In this document: positions 54,798-64,000 of the stretch, piece after piece
How positions within the stretch are numbered: position 1 is the first letter of the stretch
Layout: each line of letters opens with the position of its first letter
Source of the DNA: Actinophytocola xinjiangensis
Lineage (GTDB): Bacteria > Actinomycetota > Actinomycetes > Mycobacteriales > Pseudonocardiaceae
Reading direction: 5' to 3'
DNA: 64,000 nt
Assembly (NCBI RefSeq): GCF_001921215.1
Contig: NZ_MSIF01000026.1
Coordinates: 1 to 64,000, forward strand
Notes under the pieces: generated by a model
What the model saw: only the letters and a program-made list of their open reading frames with translations
Told to the model about the DNA's origin: nothing
Database searches by the model: none
Made by a program: the position numbers and the translations under genes

Positions 54798-57616
54798 GAG
54801 CCCACCCGCGTCCGGTCCCTGGCCAACTCCTCGCGCACCGACGCCTGCTCGGTGGTCAGCGCCACCTGGACGGCGGTGACCTTGTACTCCGGGCAGTTCG
54901 TCGCCCAGTCGGAGTTCTCCGTGGTGATCACGTTCGCGCCGGTGACCGGGTGGTGGAAGGTCGTGTAGCAGACACCGACCGGCATCCGGTCCGACAGCAG
55001 CGCCCGCAGCGTCGTGCGCCCCACCCGGCTGGACAGCGCCACCAGGTCGCCGTCGCGGATGCCCCGGACCTCGGCGTCGTGCGGGTGCAGCTCCAGCAGG
55101 TCCTCCGGGTGCCAGGCGACGTTCGCGGTGCGCCGGGTCTGGGCGCCGACGTTGTACTGGCTCAGGATCCGGCCGGTGGTCAGGATCAACGGGAACTTGC
55201 GCGTGCTGCGTTCGCTGGTCGGCACGTACACGGTTTCCACGAACCGACCCAGGCCGCGCACGAACCCGTCCTGGTGCATGATCGGCGTGCCGTTGGGCGC
55301 GGCCTCGTTGCACGGCCACTGCACGCTGCCCACCCTGTCCAGGTGCTCGAAGGACACCCCGGCGAAGGTCGGGGTGGTCAGCGCGATCTCGTCCATGATC
55401 TGGGCGGACGACTCGTAGTGCATCGGGTAGCCCATCGCCTGCGACAGCTCGCAGACGATCTCCCACTCGTGCTTGCCGGTGCGCGGACGCATGACCGGGC
55501 GCACGCGGTTGATCCGCCGCTCGGCGTTGGTGAACGTGCCGTCCTTCTCCAGGAACGACGTGCCGGGCAGCAGCACGTGCGCGAACTTGGCCGTCTCGTT
55601 GACGAACAGGTCCTGCACGACCAGCAGGTCCAGCGCGGCCAGCGCCGCGTGCACGTGCTGGGTGTTGGGGTCGGACTGGGCGATGTCCTCGCCCTGCACG
55701 AACAGCGCGCGGAACGAGCCCTCGGTGGCGGCGTCGAACATGTTGGGAATGCGCAGCCCCGGCTCGTCCTGCAGGTCGACGCCCCACAGGTGCTCGTAGA
55801 TCCCGCGCACGTCGTCGTCGCCGACGTGCCGGTAGCCGGGCAGCTCGTGCGGGAACGAGCCCATGTCGCACGAGCCCTGCACGTTGTTCTGGCCGCGCAA
55901 CGGGTTCACGCCCACCCCGTCGCGGCCGATGTTGCCGGTGGCCATCGCCAGGTTGGCCATGCCCATGACCATCGTGGAGCCCTGGCTGTGTTCGGTGACG
56001 CCCAGGCCGTAGTAGATGGCGCCGTTGCCGCCGGTGGCGTAGAGCCGGGCGGCGGCGCGCAGCTCGGCGGCCGGGACGCCGGTGATCTCCTCGGCGGCCT
56101 CCGGACTGTGCTCCTCGCCGGCGATGAACTCCGCCCACTCCTCGTAGCCCTCACACCGCTGCGCGACGAACTCCCTGTCCGCCAGCCCTTCGGTGACCAC
56201 CACGTGGGAGAAGGCGTTGACCACGGCCACGTTCGTGCCGGGTGCGAGCTGGAGGTGGTGTGCCGCCTCGATGTGCGGCGAGCGGACCAGGCTGATCCGC
56301 CGGGGGTCGATCACGATCAGCTTGGCGCCCTCGCGCAGCCGGCGCTTCATCCGCGACGCGAACACCGGGTGCGCGTCGGTCGGGTTCGCGCCGATCACCA
56401 GGATCACGTCGGACCTGGCCACCGACCTGAAGTCCTGGGTGCCGGCCGAGGTGCCGAAGGTCTGCTTGAGGCCGTAGCCGGTCGGCGAGTGGCACACCCG
56501 CGCACAGGTGTCGACGTTGTTGTTGCCGAACACCGCGCGCACCATCTTCTGGACGACGTAGACCTCCTCGTTGGTGGTGCGCGAGGAGGTGATCCCGCCG
56601 ATCGACCCGACGCCGTGCTCGGCCTGGATCTCCCGCAGCCGGCGCGCGGTGAACCCGATCGCCTCCTCCCAGGAGACCTCCCGCCACGGGTCGGCGATCG
56701 AGTCGCGGACCATCGGGGCGAGCACCCGGTCGGGGTGGTCGGCGTAGCCGAAGGCGAACCGGCCCTTCACACACGAGTGGCCCTCGTTGGCGCCGCCGTC
56801 CTTGTAGGGCACCATCCTGACCAGCTCGTCGCCGCGCAGCTCGGCCTTGAACGAGCAGCCGACACCGCAGTAGGCGCAGGTCGTCACGACGCTGCGGGTC
56901 GGCATGCCCAGCTCGACCACCGACCGCTCCTGCAGGGTCGCGGTCGGGCAGGCCTGCACGCACGCGCCACACGACACGCAGTCCGACTCCATGAACGAGC
57001 CCCCGGCGCCGGCGGCGACCTTCGAGTCGAAGCCGCGGCCGTCGATGGTCAGCGCGAACGTGCCCTGCACCTCGTCGCAGGCCCGCACGCAACGCGAGCA
57101 CACGATGCACTTGGAGGCGTCGAAGTCGAAGTAGGGGTTGGAGGTGTCCTTGGGCGCGTCCAGGTGGTTGGCACCGGCGTCCACACCGGACCCGTAACGC
57201 ACCTCGCGCAGCCCGGTCACGCCGGCCATGTCCTGCAACTCGCAGTCGCCGTTGGCCGAACAGGTCAGACAGTCCAGCGGGTGGTCGGAGATGTAGAGCT
57301 CCATGACGCCCCGGCGCAGCCGGCCCAGCTTCTCGGTCTGGGTGCGCACGGCCATGCCGTCGCTGACCGGGGTGGTGCAGGAGGCGGGGGTGCCCCGGGC
57401 GCCGTCGATCTCGACCACGCACAGCCGGCAGGACCCGAAGGCCTCCAGGCTGTCGGTGGCGCACAGCTTCGGGATGTCCACCCCGGCCTGCTTGGCCGCG
57501 CGCATGACCGACGTGCCGGGCGCGACGGCCACCGCGATGCCGTCGACGGTCAGCTCGACGGTGGCCGCGCCCTCGCGGGCCGGCGTGCCGAAGTCGGGTT
57601 CCCTGAGCAGACTCAT
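54794..57616 (-). CDS. fdsA: NAD-dependent formate dehydrogenase alpha subunit
   Basis: The 940-residue catalytic subunit of a soluble molybdenum formate dehydrogenase. In order: N-terminal [2Fe-2S] domain ('FGSCRLCVVEIDG'), a NuoG-type His/Cys cluster ('HPLDCLTCSANGDCEL'), two [4Fe-4S] ferredoxin motifs ('CIVCSRCVRACDEVQG', 'CVSCGACVQACPTATL'), the [4Fe-4S] site of the catalytic domain ('CAYCGVGCSF'), and the bis-MGD domain. The Mo ligand is Cys, C375 in 'CARVCHSPTGYGL', not selenocysteine. It oxidises formate to CO2 and passes electrons to FdsB/FdsG for NAD reduction. ATG at 57616 overlaps the fdsB stop (ATGA). Confidence 0.96.
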   Translation of the reverse strand: MSLLREPDFGTPAREGAATVELTVDGIAVAVAPGTSVMRAAKQAGVDIPKLCATDSLEAFGSCRLCVVEIDGARGTPASCTTPVSDGMAVRTQTEKLGRLRRGVMELYISDHPLDCLTCSANGDCELQDMAGVTGLREVRYGSGVDAGANHLDAPKDTSNPYFDFDASKCIVCSRCVRACDEVQGTFALTIDGRGFDSKVAAGAGGSFMESDCVSCGACVQACPTATLQERSVVELGMPTRSVVTTCAYCGVGCSFKAELRGDELVRMVPYKDGGANEGHSCVKGRFAFGYADHPDRVLAPMVRDSIADPWREVSWEEAIGFTARRLREIQAEHGVGSIGGITSSRTTNEEVYVVQKMVRAVFGNNNVDTCARVCHSPTGYGLKQTFGTSAGTQDFRSVARSDVILVIGANPTDAHPVFASRMKRRLREGAKLIVIDPRRISLVRSPHIEAAHHLQLAPGTNVAVVNAFSHVVVTEGLADREFVAQRCEGYEEWAEFIAGEEHSPEAAEEITGVPAAELRAAARLYATGGNGAIYYGLGVTEHSQGSTMVMGMANLAMATGNIGRDGVGVNPLRGQNNVQGSCDMGSFPHELPGYRHVGDDDVRGIYEHLWGVDLQDEPGLRIPNMFDAATEGSFRALFVQGEDIAQSDPNTQHVHAALAALDLLVVQDLFVNETAKFAHVLLPGTSFLEKDGTFTNAERRINRVRPVMRPRTGKHEWEIVCELSQAMGYPMHYESSAQIMDEIALTTPTFAGVSFEHLDRVGSVQWPCNEAAPNGTPIMHQDGFVRGLGRFVETVYVPTSERSTRKFPLILTTGRILSQYNVGAQTRRTANVAWHPEDLLELHPHDAEVRGIRDGDLVALSSRVGRTTLRALLSDRMPVGVCYTTFHHPVTGANVITTENSDWATNCPEYKVTAVQVALTTEQASVREELARDRTRVGS

Positions 57617-59163
57617 GACCGGCCCCCGTTCGTCGTGGTGGCGGGTTCGGGGATGCCGAAGTCCGCGCCGAAGTGGCGGACCGCGCTGCGTACGGGCATC
57701 GGCGTGAGCCCGCCCATCGCGCACAGCGAGCCGTCGGTCATCAGCTCGCACAGGTCGTCGAGCAGCACGAGGTTGCGCTCGCGGTCCTGGCCGGTGCGGA
57801 TCCGGTCGATCGTCTCGACGCCGCGCACGGCGCCGACGCGGCAGGGCGTGCACTTGCCGCACGACTCCTCCGCGCAGAAGGAGAACGCGAACCTGGCCAT
57901 GGCGGCCATGTCCACGGTGTCGTCGAACACGACGACGCCGCCGTGGCCGAGCATCGCGCCCGCCTCGGCGAAGGACTCGTAGTCCAGCGACAGGTCGAAC
58001 TGGGTCGCCGGCACGTAGGCGCCCAGCGGCCCGCCGACCTGCATGGCACGCACCGGCCGGCCCGACGCGGTCCCGCCGCCGAGGTCGTTGACCAGCTCGC
58101 CCAGGGTCATCCCGAACGGGGTCTCGACGACCCCGCCACGCGCGATGTTGCCGCCCAGTTGGAAGACGCTGGTGCCGCGTGAGCGGCCGGTGCCCAGGGC
58201 GGCGTAGGCGGGTGCGCCGTCGGCCAGGATCATCGGCACCGAGGCGAGCGAGAGCACGTTGTTGACCACGGTCGGGCGCCGGAAAAGCCCTTCCAGGGCG
58301 GGGATCGGCGGCTTGGAGCGCACCGTCCCCCGTTTGCCCTCCAGGCTCTCCAGCATCGCGGTCTCCTCGCCGCAGATGTAGGCGCCGGCGCCGACCCGCA
58401 CGTGCAGGTCGAACGCGAAGTCGGTGCCCAGCACCCGGTCACCGAGCCAGCCGAGCGCACGGGCGGTGGCGATCGCCGACTCCAGTGCCTCGACCGCGTC
58501 GGGGTACTCGGAGCGGACGTAGACGTAGCCCTCGCTGGCGCCGACCGCGTAGCCGGCGATCGTCATGCCCTCGACGAGGGTGAACGGGTCGCCCTCCATC
58601 AGCATCCGGTCGGCGAAGGTGCCCGAGTCGCCCTCGTCGGCGTTGCAGCACACGAACTTCTGGTCGGCCTCCGCGCCCAGGACGGTGCGCCACTTGATGC
58701 CGGTGGGGAAGCCGGCGCCGCCCCGGCCGCGCAGCCCGGACTCGACGACCTCCTCGACGACCTGCGCCGGGGTCCTGGCCAGGGCGGCGCGCAGCCCGGC
58801 GCCGCCGCCGTGCGCGGTGAAGTCCTCGGCGCTGCGCGGGTCGACGACGCCGACGCGGGCGAAGGTCACCCGGTTCTGCCGGCGCAGCCACGGCAGGTCC
58901 TCGACGAGGCCGAGGTGTTCACCGCGACCCTCGAACAGGCCGGCGGCGACCAGCCCGTCGACGTCCTCCGGGGCGACCGGCCCGTAGCCGACGCGCCCGT
59001 GCGGGGTGTCGACCTCGACGAGCGGTTCGAGCCAGAGCATGCCGCGCGTGCCGGTGCGCACGACGGTGACGTCGTGGCCGTCGGCCAGGGTTTCGAGACG
59101 TTCGGCGACCTCGTCGGCGCCCACCGAGCGGGCGGCCGAGTCGCGGGGGACGTACACCTTCAC
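57613..59163 (-). CDS. fdsB: NAD-dependent formate dehydrogenase beta subunit
   Basis: A 516-residue flavoprotein of the NuoF family with an N-terminal thioredoxin-like ferredoxin segment. NADH/FMN-binding motifs are 'GLRGRGGAGFPTGIKW' and 'CNADEGDSGTFADRMLM', and the [4Fe-4S] site is 'CAEESCGKCTPCRVG'. It transfers electrons from the iron-sulfur chain to NAD+. GTG at 59163 overlaps the fdsG stop (GTGA), and its stop overlaps fdsA, so subunits are made in step. The 'VGAGAYICGEETAMLESLEG' stretch is intact, so the subunit should be active. Confidence 0.95.
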   Translation of the reverse strand: MKVYVPRDSAARSVGADEVAERLETLADGHDVTVVRTGTRGMLWLEPLVEVDTPHGRVGYGPVAPEDVDGLVAAGLFEGRGEHLGLVEDLPWLRRQNRVTFARVGVVDPRSAEDFTAHGGGAGLRAALARTPAQVVEEVVESGLRGRGGAGFPTGIKWRTVLGAEADQKFVCCNADEGDSGTFADRMLMEGDPFTLVEGMTIAGYAVGASEGYVYVRSEYPDAVEALESAIATARALGWLGDRVLGTDFAFDLHVRVGAGAYICGEETAMLESLEGKRGTVRSKPPIPALEGLFRRPTVVNNVLSLASVPMILADGAPAYAALGTGRSRGTSVFQLGGNIARGGVVETPFGMTLGELVNDLGGGTASGRPVRAMQVGGPLGAYVPATQFDLSLDYESFAEAGAMLGHGGVVVFDDTVDMAAMARFAFSFCAEESCGKCTPCRVGAVRGVETIDRIRTGQDRERNLVLLDDLCELMTDGSLCAMGGLTPMPVRSAVRHFGADFGIPEPATTTNGGRS

Positions 59164-59642
59164 CGGGACACCTCCCCGAGCAGCACGTCGAGGCGGGCCC
59201 GGCTGACCCGGCCGTGCAGCCGCTCGCCGACCTGGACGGCCGGGCCGAGGGCGCAGTTGCCGAGGCAGAAGACCTCGTCGAGGCTGACCGCGCCGTCGGG
59301 GGTGGTCTCGCCGAACCCGACGCCGAGCCGTTGCCGGGCGTGGTCGGCGAGTTCCCGCGCGCCGACGGCCTGGCAGGCCTCGGCCTGGCAGATCCGGACG
59401 GTGGCGCGGCCGGCGGGTTCGCGGCGGAAGTCCTTGTAGAAGGTGACCACGCCGTGCACCTCGGCGACCGACAGGTTCAGCACGTCGGCGATCACCGGCA
59501 GGTCGACGGTGTCGATGTGGCCCAGTTCCGCTTGGACGGCGTGCAGGATCGGCAGCAGCGCACCGCGCCGCTCGCGCAACCGCGTCGCGATCTCGCGAAC
59601 CCGGCCAACCCGCACCGTCGTCAGGTCGGAGACAGCAGTCAT
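59160..59642 (-). CDS. fdsG: NAD-dependent formate dehydrogenase gamma subunit
   Basis: A 160-residue NuoE-type protein that holds a [2Fe-2S] cluster. Ligand cysteines are seen in 'RICQAEACQAVGA' and 'DEVFCLGNCALGPAVQV', four in all. It forms the diaphorase unit with FdsB. It is the first gene of the order fdsG-fdsB-fdsA-fdsD-fdhD. ATG at 59642; upstream, TTGACC on the minus strand near 59670 may be a -35 element, but I cannot fix the -10. Confidence 0.95.
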   Translation of the reverse strand: MTAVSDLTTVRVGRVREIATRLRERRGALLPILHAVQAELGHIDTVDLPVIADVLNLSVAEVHGVVTFYKDFRREPAGRATVRICQAEACQAVGARELADHARQRLGVGFGETTPDGAVSLDEVFCLGNCALGPAVQVGERLHGRVSRARLDVLLGEVSR

Positions 59643-59826
59643 GCCACCAACTGTTTCGTTCTGACATGCTACAGGTCAAGACAATGAAATCGATGCCCCG
59701 ATAACCGCCGTCTATCACGATCGGCGGCGGCGAGGTCACCGGTGAGCGGCCGAAACGGCGCCACCGCGCCGGGGAGCGACCGCGCCGCCGGTCCGTGAGG
59801 CCATCGCGCCCGTCGATCGGGTTTAA

Positions 59827-59850
59827 TATGCAAACGCTACCGTTTGCGTA
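59827..59850. promoter_or_regulatory. TetR-type operator before the hydrolase-TetR operon
   Basis: TATGCAAACG-CTAC-CGTTTGCGTA pairs at 9 of 10 arm positions, with perfect inner arms GCAAACG/CGTTTGC. It lies 19 bp before the GTG at 59870 and therefore across the promoter. The TetR gene that ends this two-gene operon is the likely ligand. It may also influence the divergent fds operon, whose start is 185 bp away. Confidence 0.65.
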
Positions 59851-59869
59851 TTCGAAAAGGGGGTGGGTC

Positions 59870-61297
59870 GTGAAGCTTCTCGGCAAGGTCGCGCTGCTGG
59901 CGGCGTGCGTGCTGGTGATCGCCGCGACGCTGATCGTGCTGCGACTCAAGGACGTGCCGCTCGCGGTGCTCGCCGTGTACGGCCCGCTGCTGGTCGCCCT
60001 GGCCGCCGGCCTGCTGTGGCCAGGGGCGTTCGGCCGACGCCGGGTCGCCGTCCTGCTCGGTGTCCCGGCGGGTCTCGCGACGCTCGGGCTGTACTTCGCG
60101 GTCGTGTTCTACGTGACCGACACGCCCGTCCTGCTGGGACTGGGCGCGGTGACCGCCCTGGTCACGGCACTGGTGACGGTCCGGCGGACGCCAGCGGGGC
60201 CGAGCCGTTCCCGCCGGGTGTTCCTGCTCGGCGGCGCCGGGGTCGCGCTCGGCGCGCTGGGGGTCGCGTCGGTCGGCTGGGCGCGGGACCGGCGGCGTGA
60301 CCGGCTGGCCCCGGCTGCCCGCGCGCGGGCAGCGGCCCTGCACGCGCCGGGCCGGCGGCAGCGGGTGACCGACGGCGCGGTGCGGGTGTTCCCGCTGCAC
60401 CTGGGCGACACGGTCGTCACCTTCGGCCAGTTCCACGGCGGGCTCGATGACTGGGTGGGCGTCGAGGGCTATGTGCGCACGCTGCTGGACAAGACCCAGC
60501 TGACCGTGCCGGTGTACGCGTACCTGATCGACCACCCCCGCCACGGCGTGCTGATGGTCGACGCCGGAATCACCTGGGAGCAGGCCCACGACCACGACGG
60601 CTACTACAACCACAACGCGATGGTGTCGCGCCTGCTGAGCCAGCGCGACGAGTACCGGCAGGCCCCCGAGCAGGACCTGCGGGTGCGGCTGGGCCGGCTG
60701 GGCTACCACCCCGACGACGTCGCCACGGTGTTCCTGACCCACGTCCACGACGACCACGCCGGCGGCCTGCGCCACCTGCCGACGGCGACGGTCGTCCTGG
60801 ACCGGCGCGACTGGGACCAGGGCGTGCGCTACGGGTACTCGTTCGAGCGGGTCGAGGCGAACCTGCGGTTCCCGCGCTACGACTCGGGGGCGTACGGCAC
60901 GTTCCCGGACAGCCAGGACTATTTTGGCGACGGCAGCGTGATCCTGCTGCCGACCCCAGGGCACTCGCCGGGGCACCAGTGCGTGCTCCTGCGGATGGAC
61001 GACGGAAGTGTGCTGTTCATGGGCGACACCCTGTACACGCTGCGCCACCTCGCGGTCGACGAGGTCCGGCAGCTGACGCTCGGCGGTGCGGACACCGCCA
61101 ACCAGCTGGACGCGGCCCGCCGCGTCCAGGGCCTGCTGGCCGATCCCACGGTCGCGCCGCTGTTCGCCCACGAGACGACGCCCTACCGGTCTGTCGTCGA
61201 CGAGGTGTTCGCCACCGGCCGCCCGGACCCGGCCGGTTTCGCCGCGCTGCGCCGGCACCTGGACGGCGTGCTCACCCCGGACTGGCGGCTGCGGTGA
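59870..61297 (+). CDS. Membrane-anchored metallo-beta-lactamase-fold hydrolase
   Basis: A 475-residue protein. The first 165 residues hold about four to five hydrophobic helices; the rest is a metallo-beta-lactamase domain with the dinuclear metal motif 'LTHVHDDHAGGLRHL', 'TPGHSPGHQCVLLRM', the bridging Asp in 'VLFMGDTLYTLR', and a terminal His in 'VAPLFAHETTPY'. The HxHxDH spacing and 'GHSPGH' resemble N-acyl-homoserine lactonases and other lactonases, so a lactone or ester substrate is plausible. GTG at 59870 has AAGGGGG upstream. Its stop overlaps the TetR gene (GTGA). Confidence 0.85.
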   Translation: MKLLGKVALLAACVLVIAATLIVLRLKDVPLAVLAVYGPLLVALAAGLLWPGAFGRRRVAVLLGVPAGLATLGLYFAVVFYVTDTPVLLGLGAVTALVTALVTVRRTPAGPSRSRRVFLLGGAGVALGALGVASVGWARDRRRDRLAPAARARAAALHAPGRRQRVTDGAVRVFPLHLGDTVVTFGQFHGGLDDWVGVEGYVRTLLDKTQLTVPVYAYLIDHPRHGVLMVDAGITWEQAHDHDGYYNHNAMVSRLLSQRDEYRQAPEQDLRVRLGRLGYHPDDVATVFLTHVHDDHAGGLRHLPTATVVLDRRDWDQGVRYGYSFERVEANLRFPRYDSGAYGTFPDSQDYFGDGSVILLPTPGHSPGHQCVLLRMDDGSVLFMGDTLYTLRHLAVDEVRQLTLGGADTANQLDAARRVQGLLADPTVAPLFAHETTPYRSVVDEVFATGRPDPAGFAALRRHLDGVLTPDWRLR

Positions 61298-61872
61298 CCG
61301 GCCGCTCGCGGGGCCGGCCCCGCGACCCGCAGGTCGACGACCTGATCATGAAGGCCGCGCTGGAACTGTTCGTCGAGCAGGGCGTGGAGGGCGCGAACGT
61401 CGAGCGGATCGCGAAGCGGGCGGGGGTGGCCAAGGTCACGATCTACCGCCGGTGGCCCTCCAGCGAGGCCCTGCTGGTCCAGGCGCTGGAGCGGGCCCGC
61501 ACGGTCGTCCCGGAGGAGCGGCTCTGGGCGGAGAACGCCGGGCCGTCCGACGAGCGCCTGATGGACTCGTGGGTCACCACCCTGGGCGATCCCCGTTACC
61601 GGGCGGTGCTCGCGCAGCTCATCGGCTCCAGCACCAGCCACCCGGACCTGCTGGCCACCTACCGCGAGCAGTACCTGCGGCCCCGCCGCCGCCTGGTCCG
61701 CGAGGCCCTGGCCGCCGGCGTGGACCCCGAGGCCGACGTCGACATCGACACCGTGATCGACATGGTGGTCGGCGCCGCGCTGTACCGGATGCTGGTCGAC
61801 CCCGGTGAGCCGTCCGACCGCGACTACCTCGCCAAGCTCGTCCACCAGGCGAATCGCCTGCTGGGGCGGTGA
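61294..61872 (+). CDS. TetR-family transcriptional regulator
   Basis: A 192-residue repressor. The N-terminal HTH reads 'LIMKAALELFVEQGVEGANV' then 'IAKRAGVAKVTIYRRWPSSE', the TetR hallmark with recognition helix VAKVTIYRRW. The C-terminal helices form the ligand and dimer domain ('RAVLAQLIGSSTSHPDLLAT', a TetR_C family 16-like pattern). Co-transcribed with the hydrolase gene by GTGA overlap and almost certainly autoregulated through the site at 59827-59850. The inducer may be the hydrolase substrate. Confidence 0.92.
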   Translation: MTGRSRGRPRDPQVDDLIMKAALELFVEQGVEGANVERIAKRAGVAKVTIYRRWPSSEALLVQALERARTVVPEERLWAENAGPSDERLMDSWVTTLGDPRYRAVLAQLIGSSTSHPDLLATYREQYLRPRRRLVREALAAGVDPEADVDIDTVIDMVVGAALYRMLVDPGEPSDRDYLAKLVHQANRLLGR

Positions 61873-63291
<1,419 letters not shown>

Positions 63292-63389
63292 GTTCGTTGT
63301 TTGTGGGGTTGTGGGTTTCCCTGGTGGTGTGGGTTGTGGGGGGTTTGTTTGTCTTGCCCGGGTCTGGCGGTGGATTTTACGGGCGGCCA
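63292..63389 (+). other. G/T-rich spacer after gdhA with G-quadruplex potential
   Basis: The plus strand from the gdhA stop to about 63380 is almost devoid of A and C, with G-runs GGGG, GGG, GGG and GGGGGG separated by short T/G loops. This could form a G-quadruplex on the coding strand or in the mRNA 3' end. There is no convincing coding frame here. Confidence 0.5.
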
Positions 63390-63462
63390 CTCACGCCTCA
63401 AGAGGCCCTGAACTGGGCTTTGTCTGGGTTCGTGTTCACCTGTGGGCCTCTTGACCCGTGAG
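63390..63462. repeat. Long inverted repeat (19-bp arms, 35-bp loop)
   Basis: 63390-63408 and 63444-63462 are complementary at 17 of 19 positions (CTCACGnnTCAAGAGGCCC with its reverse complement). The left arm also contains a small GCCTC-AA-GAGGC hairpin. It is the first of four hairpins in the gap between the convergent gdhA and NarL genes and may act as a bidirectional terminator. Confidence 0.65.
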
Positions 63463-63489
63463 CCTCCGCCGCCCTGAGGCAGGGCCTTA

Positions 63490-63512
63490 GGGGCAGGGCT
63501 GCGCCCTGCCCC
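63490..63512. terminator. Perfect 10-bp GC hairpin
   Basis: GGGGCAGGGC-TGC-GCCCTGCCCC forms a perfect 10-bp stem with a 3-base loop. It is very stable, lies between convergent genes and is a probable terminator for either or both, although it lacks a T-run. Confidence 0.65.
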
Positions 63513-63530
63513 TGGCGGTGTCCACCGCCA
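63513..63530. terminator. Second hairpin, directly adjacent
   Basis: TGGCGGTG-TC-CACCGCCA is a perfect inverted repeat abutting the previous hairpin with no gap. Two strong stems side by side would stop transcription efficiently in both directions. Confidence 0.55.
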
Positions 63531-63609
63531 GACCCGGGTGGGCGAGGGCTCCGTGGTGGGGGGTTCTGGTTTGGCCTGTGTCTGTCCGTTGGAGGCTGGG
63601 CCGTGACGG

Positions 63610-63629
63610 GGAGGCTCGGGTGAGCCTCC
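63610..63629. terminator. Hairpin 69 bp downstream of the NarL-type gene's stop
   Basis: GGAGGCTC-GGGT-GAGCCTCC is a perfect 8-bp stem with a 4-base loop. It lies 69 bp beyond the stop of the minus-strand NarL gene and is the first hairpin that transcript meets. A short GGGTC tandem run (about 63640-63660) separates it from the gene. Confidence 0.6.
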
Positions 63630-63697
63630 GGCGGGCCGAGTCGGGTCGGGTCGGGTCGGTCGCTGGTGTGGGTCGGTCTCGAGGTCAAGCCCGAATA

Positions 63698-64000
63698 TCA
63701 GGGCTCTATCAACCCGGCCCGAATGGCATAGCGAGTCAACTCGACGCGATCCCGCAACCCCAGTTTCTGCAACAGGTTGGCTCGGTGGCGCTCCACGGTC
63801 TTCGCGCTGATCACCAGCATGGAGGCGATCTCCTTGGTGGAATGGCCCTCGGCCACCAGCTTGAGAATCTCCTCCTCCCGAACGGTGATGGGCCGATCAG
63901 GCGGGTCGTCCCCGTCATGCGCCCGGTCCAGATAGTTGCGGATCAACGCCGAAACCGCCCCGTGGTACAGGAACGGCTCGCCCCGCATGGCCGCCCGGCA
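63698..64000 (-). CDS. NarL/LuxR-family response regulator, 5' end outside the window
   Basis: The last 100 residues of a DNA-binding response regulator; the frame is open past the window edge, so the receiver domain lies beyond 64000. The LuxR-type HTH is complete: '[20 protein letters not shown]', '[20 protein letters not shown]' and '[20 protein letters not shown]'. The preceding '[23 protein letters not shown]' is the usual linker after a NarL receiver domain, which argues that ATG at 63988 is internal and not the start. It would activate or repress genes under a sensor kinase encoded elsewhere. Confidence 0.9.
   Translation of the reverse strand, partial: CRAAMRGEPFLYHGAVSALIRNYLDRAHDGDDPPDRPITVREEEILKLVAEGHSTKEIASMLVISAKTVERHRANLLQKLGLRDRVELTRYAIRAGLIEP

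Noticed and set aside
56480-56500. Selenocysteine codon at the formate dehydrogenase active site
   Set aside because: The Mo-ligand codon on the minus strand is TGC (Cys375), not TGA, so no recoding is needed.
54950-57982. A 1010-codon open frame opposite fdsA
   Set aside because: Antisense to an unmistakable formate dehydrogenase alpha subunit; no domain motif in the frame.

Overview
The window is about 64 kb of very GC-rich DNA with densely packed genes. Many neighbours share ATGA, GTGA or TGATG stop/start junctions, and GTG starts are common. Gene content (ECF41-type sigma factors, a NarL regulator, NAD-formate dehydrogenase, CHAT/TPR proteins, several CaiB-type CoA-transferases) fits an actinomycete, probably of the Pseudonocardiaceae (Saccharothrix/Actinosynnema/Lentzea type). 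The family assignment is inference. No tRNA, rRNA, CRISPR, insertion sequence or phage gene was recognised.

Layout: (1) 1-3830, a three-gene set ending in a TPR protein and a CHAT protease-like protein. (2) 3865-6009, four overlapping genes for small unknown proteins, two of them tandem paralogues. (3) 5985-8754 (minus), a FecCD-type metallophore or cofactor ABC importer behind a Fur/Zur-like operator. (4) 8888-10048, a fused cytoplasmic/membrane protein of unknown function.

(5) 10036-33721, a large acyl-CoA catabolic island. It holds three CoA-transferases (one frameshifted, one a tandem fusion, one apparently circularly permuted), a citryl-CoA-lyase-like protein, four crotonase-family proteins, a non-condensing thiolase with a DUF35 partner, two acyl-CoA ligases, two acyl-CoA dehydrogenases, a nitronate-monooxygenase-like flavoprotein, a NitT/TauT-type ABC importer, an MFS transporter, an amidohydrolase, and IclR and MarR regulators. 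Two promoter regions within it carry related inverted repeats. The simplest reading is that an imported or released organic acid is activated to its CoA thioester, dehydrogenated, hydrated and cleaved by a retro-aldolase of the Ltp2-DUF35 kind. The substrate is unknown.

(6) 33848-35202, a DsbA-like/VKOR pair for extracytoplasmic disulfide formation. (7) 35241-44029, a sugar-type regulon: aldehyde dehydrogenase, RbsA/C/B-like importer, a secreted protein, a GntR/HutC repressor and an FGGY kinase, preceded by a perfect 20-bp palindrome overlapping a -35 element. (8) 44019-47732, two ECF41-like sigma factors flanking an FAD oxidoreductase, plus a small membrane protein. (9) 47647-50785, SRPBCC/ArsR pair, WYL regulator, DinB protein and YhhN protein. 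(10) 50801-53724, a secreted GH76 enzyme under a LacI-type operator and a secreted protein of unknown function. (11) 53729-59642 (minus), a complete fds-type soluble NAD-formate dehydrogenase operon with its maturation protein. (12) 59827-61872, a membrane-anchored metallo-beta-lactamase-fold hydrolase with a TetR repressor and operator. (13) 61942-63291, gdhA, then about 400 bp of hairpin-rich DNA and the 3' part of a NarL-family regulator running off the window.
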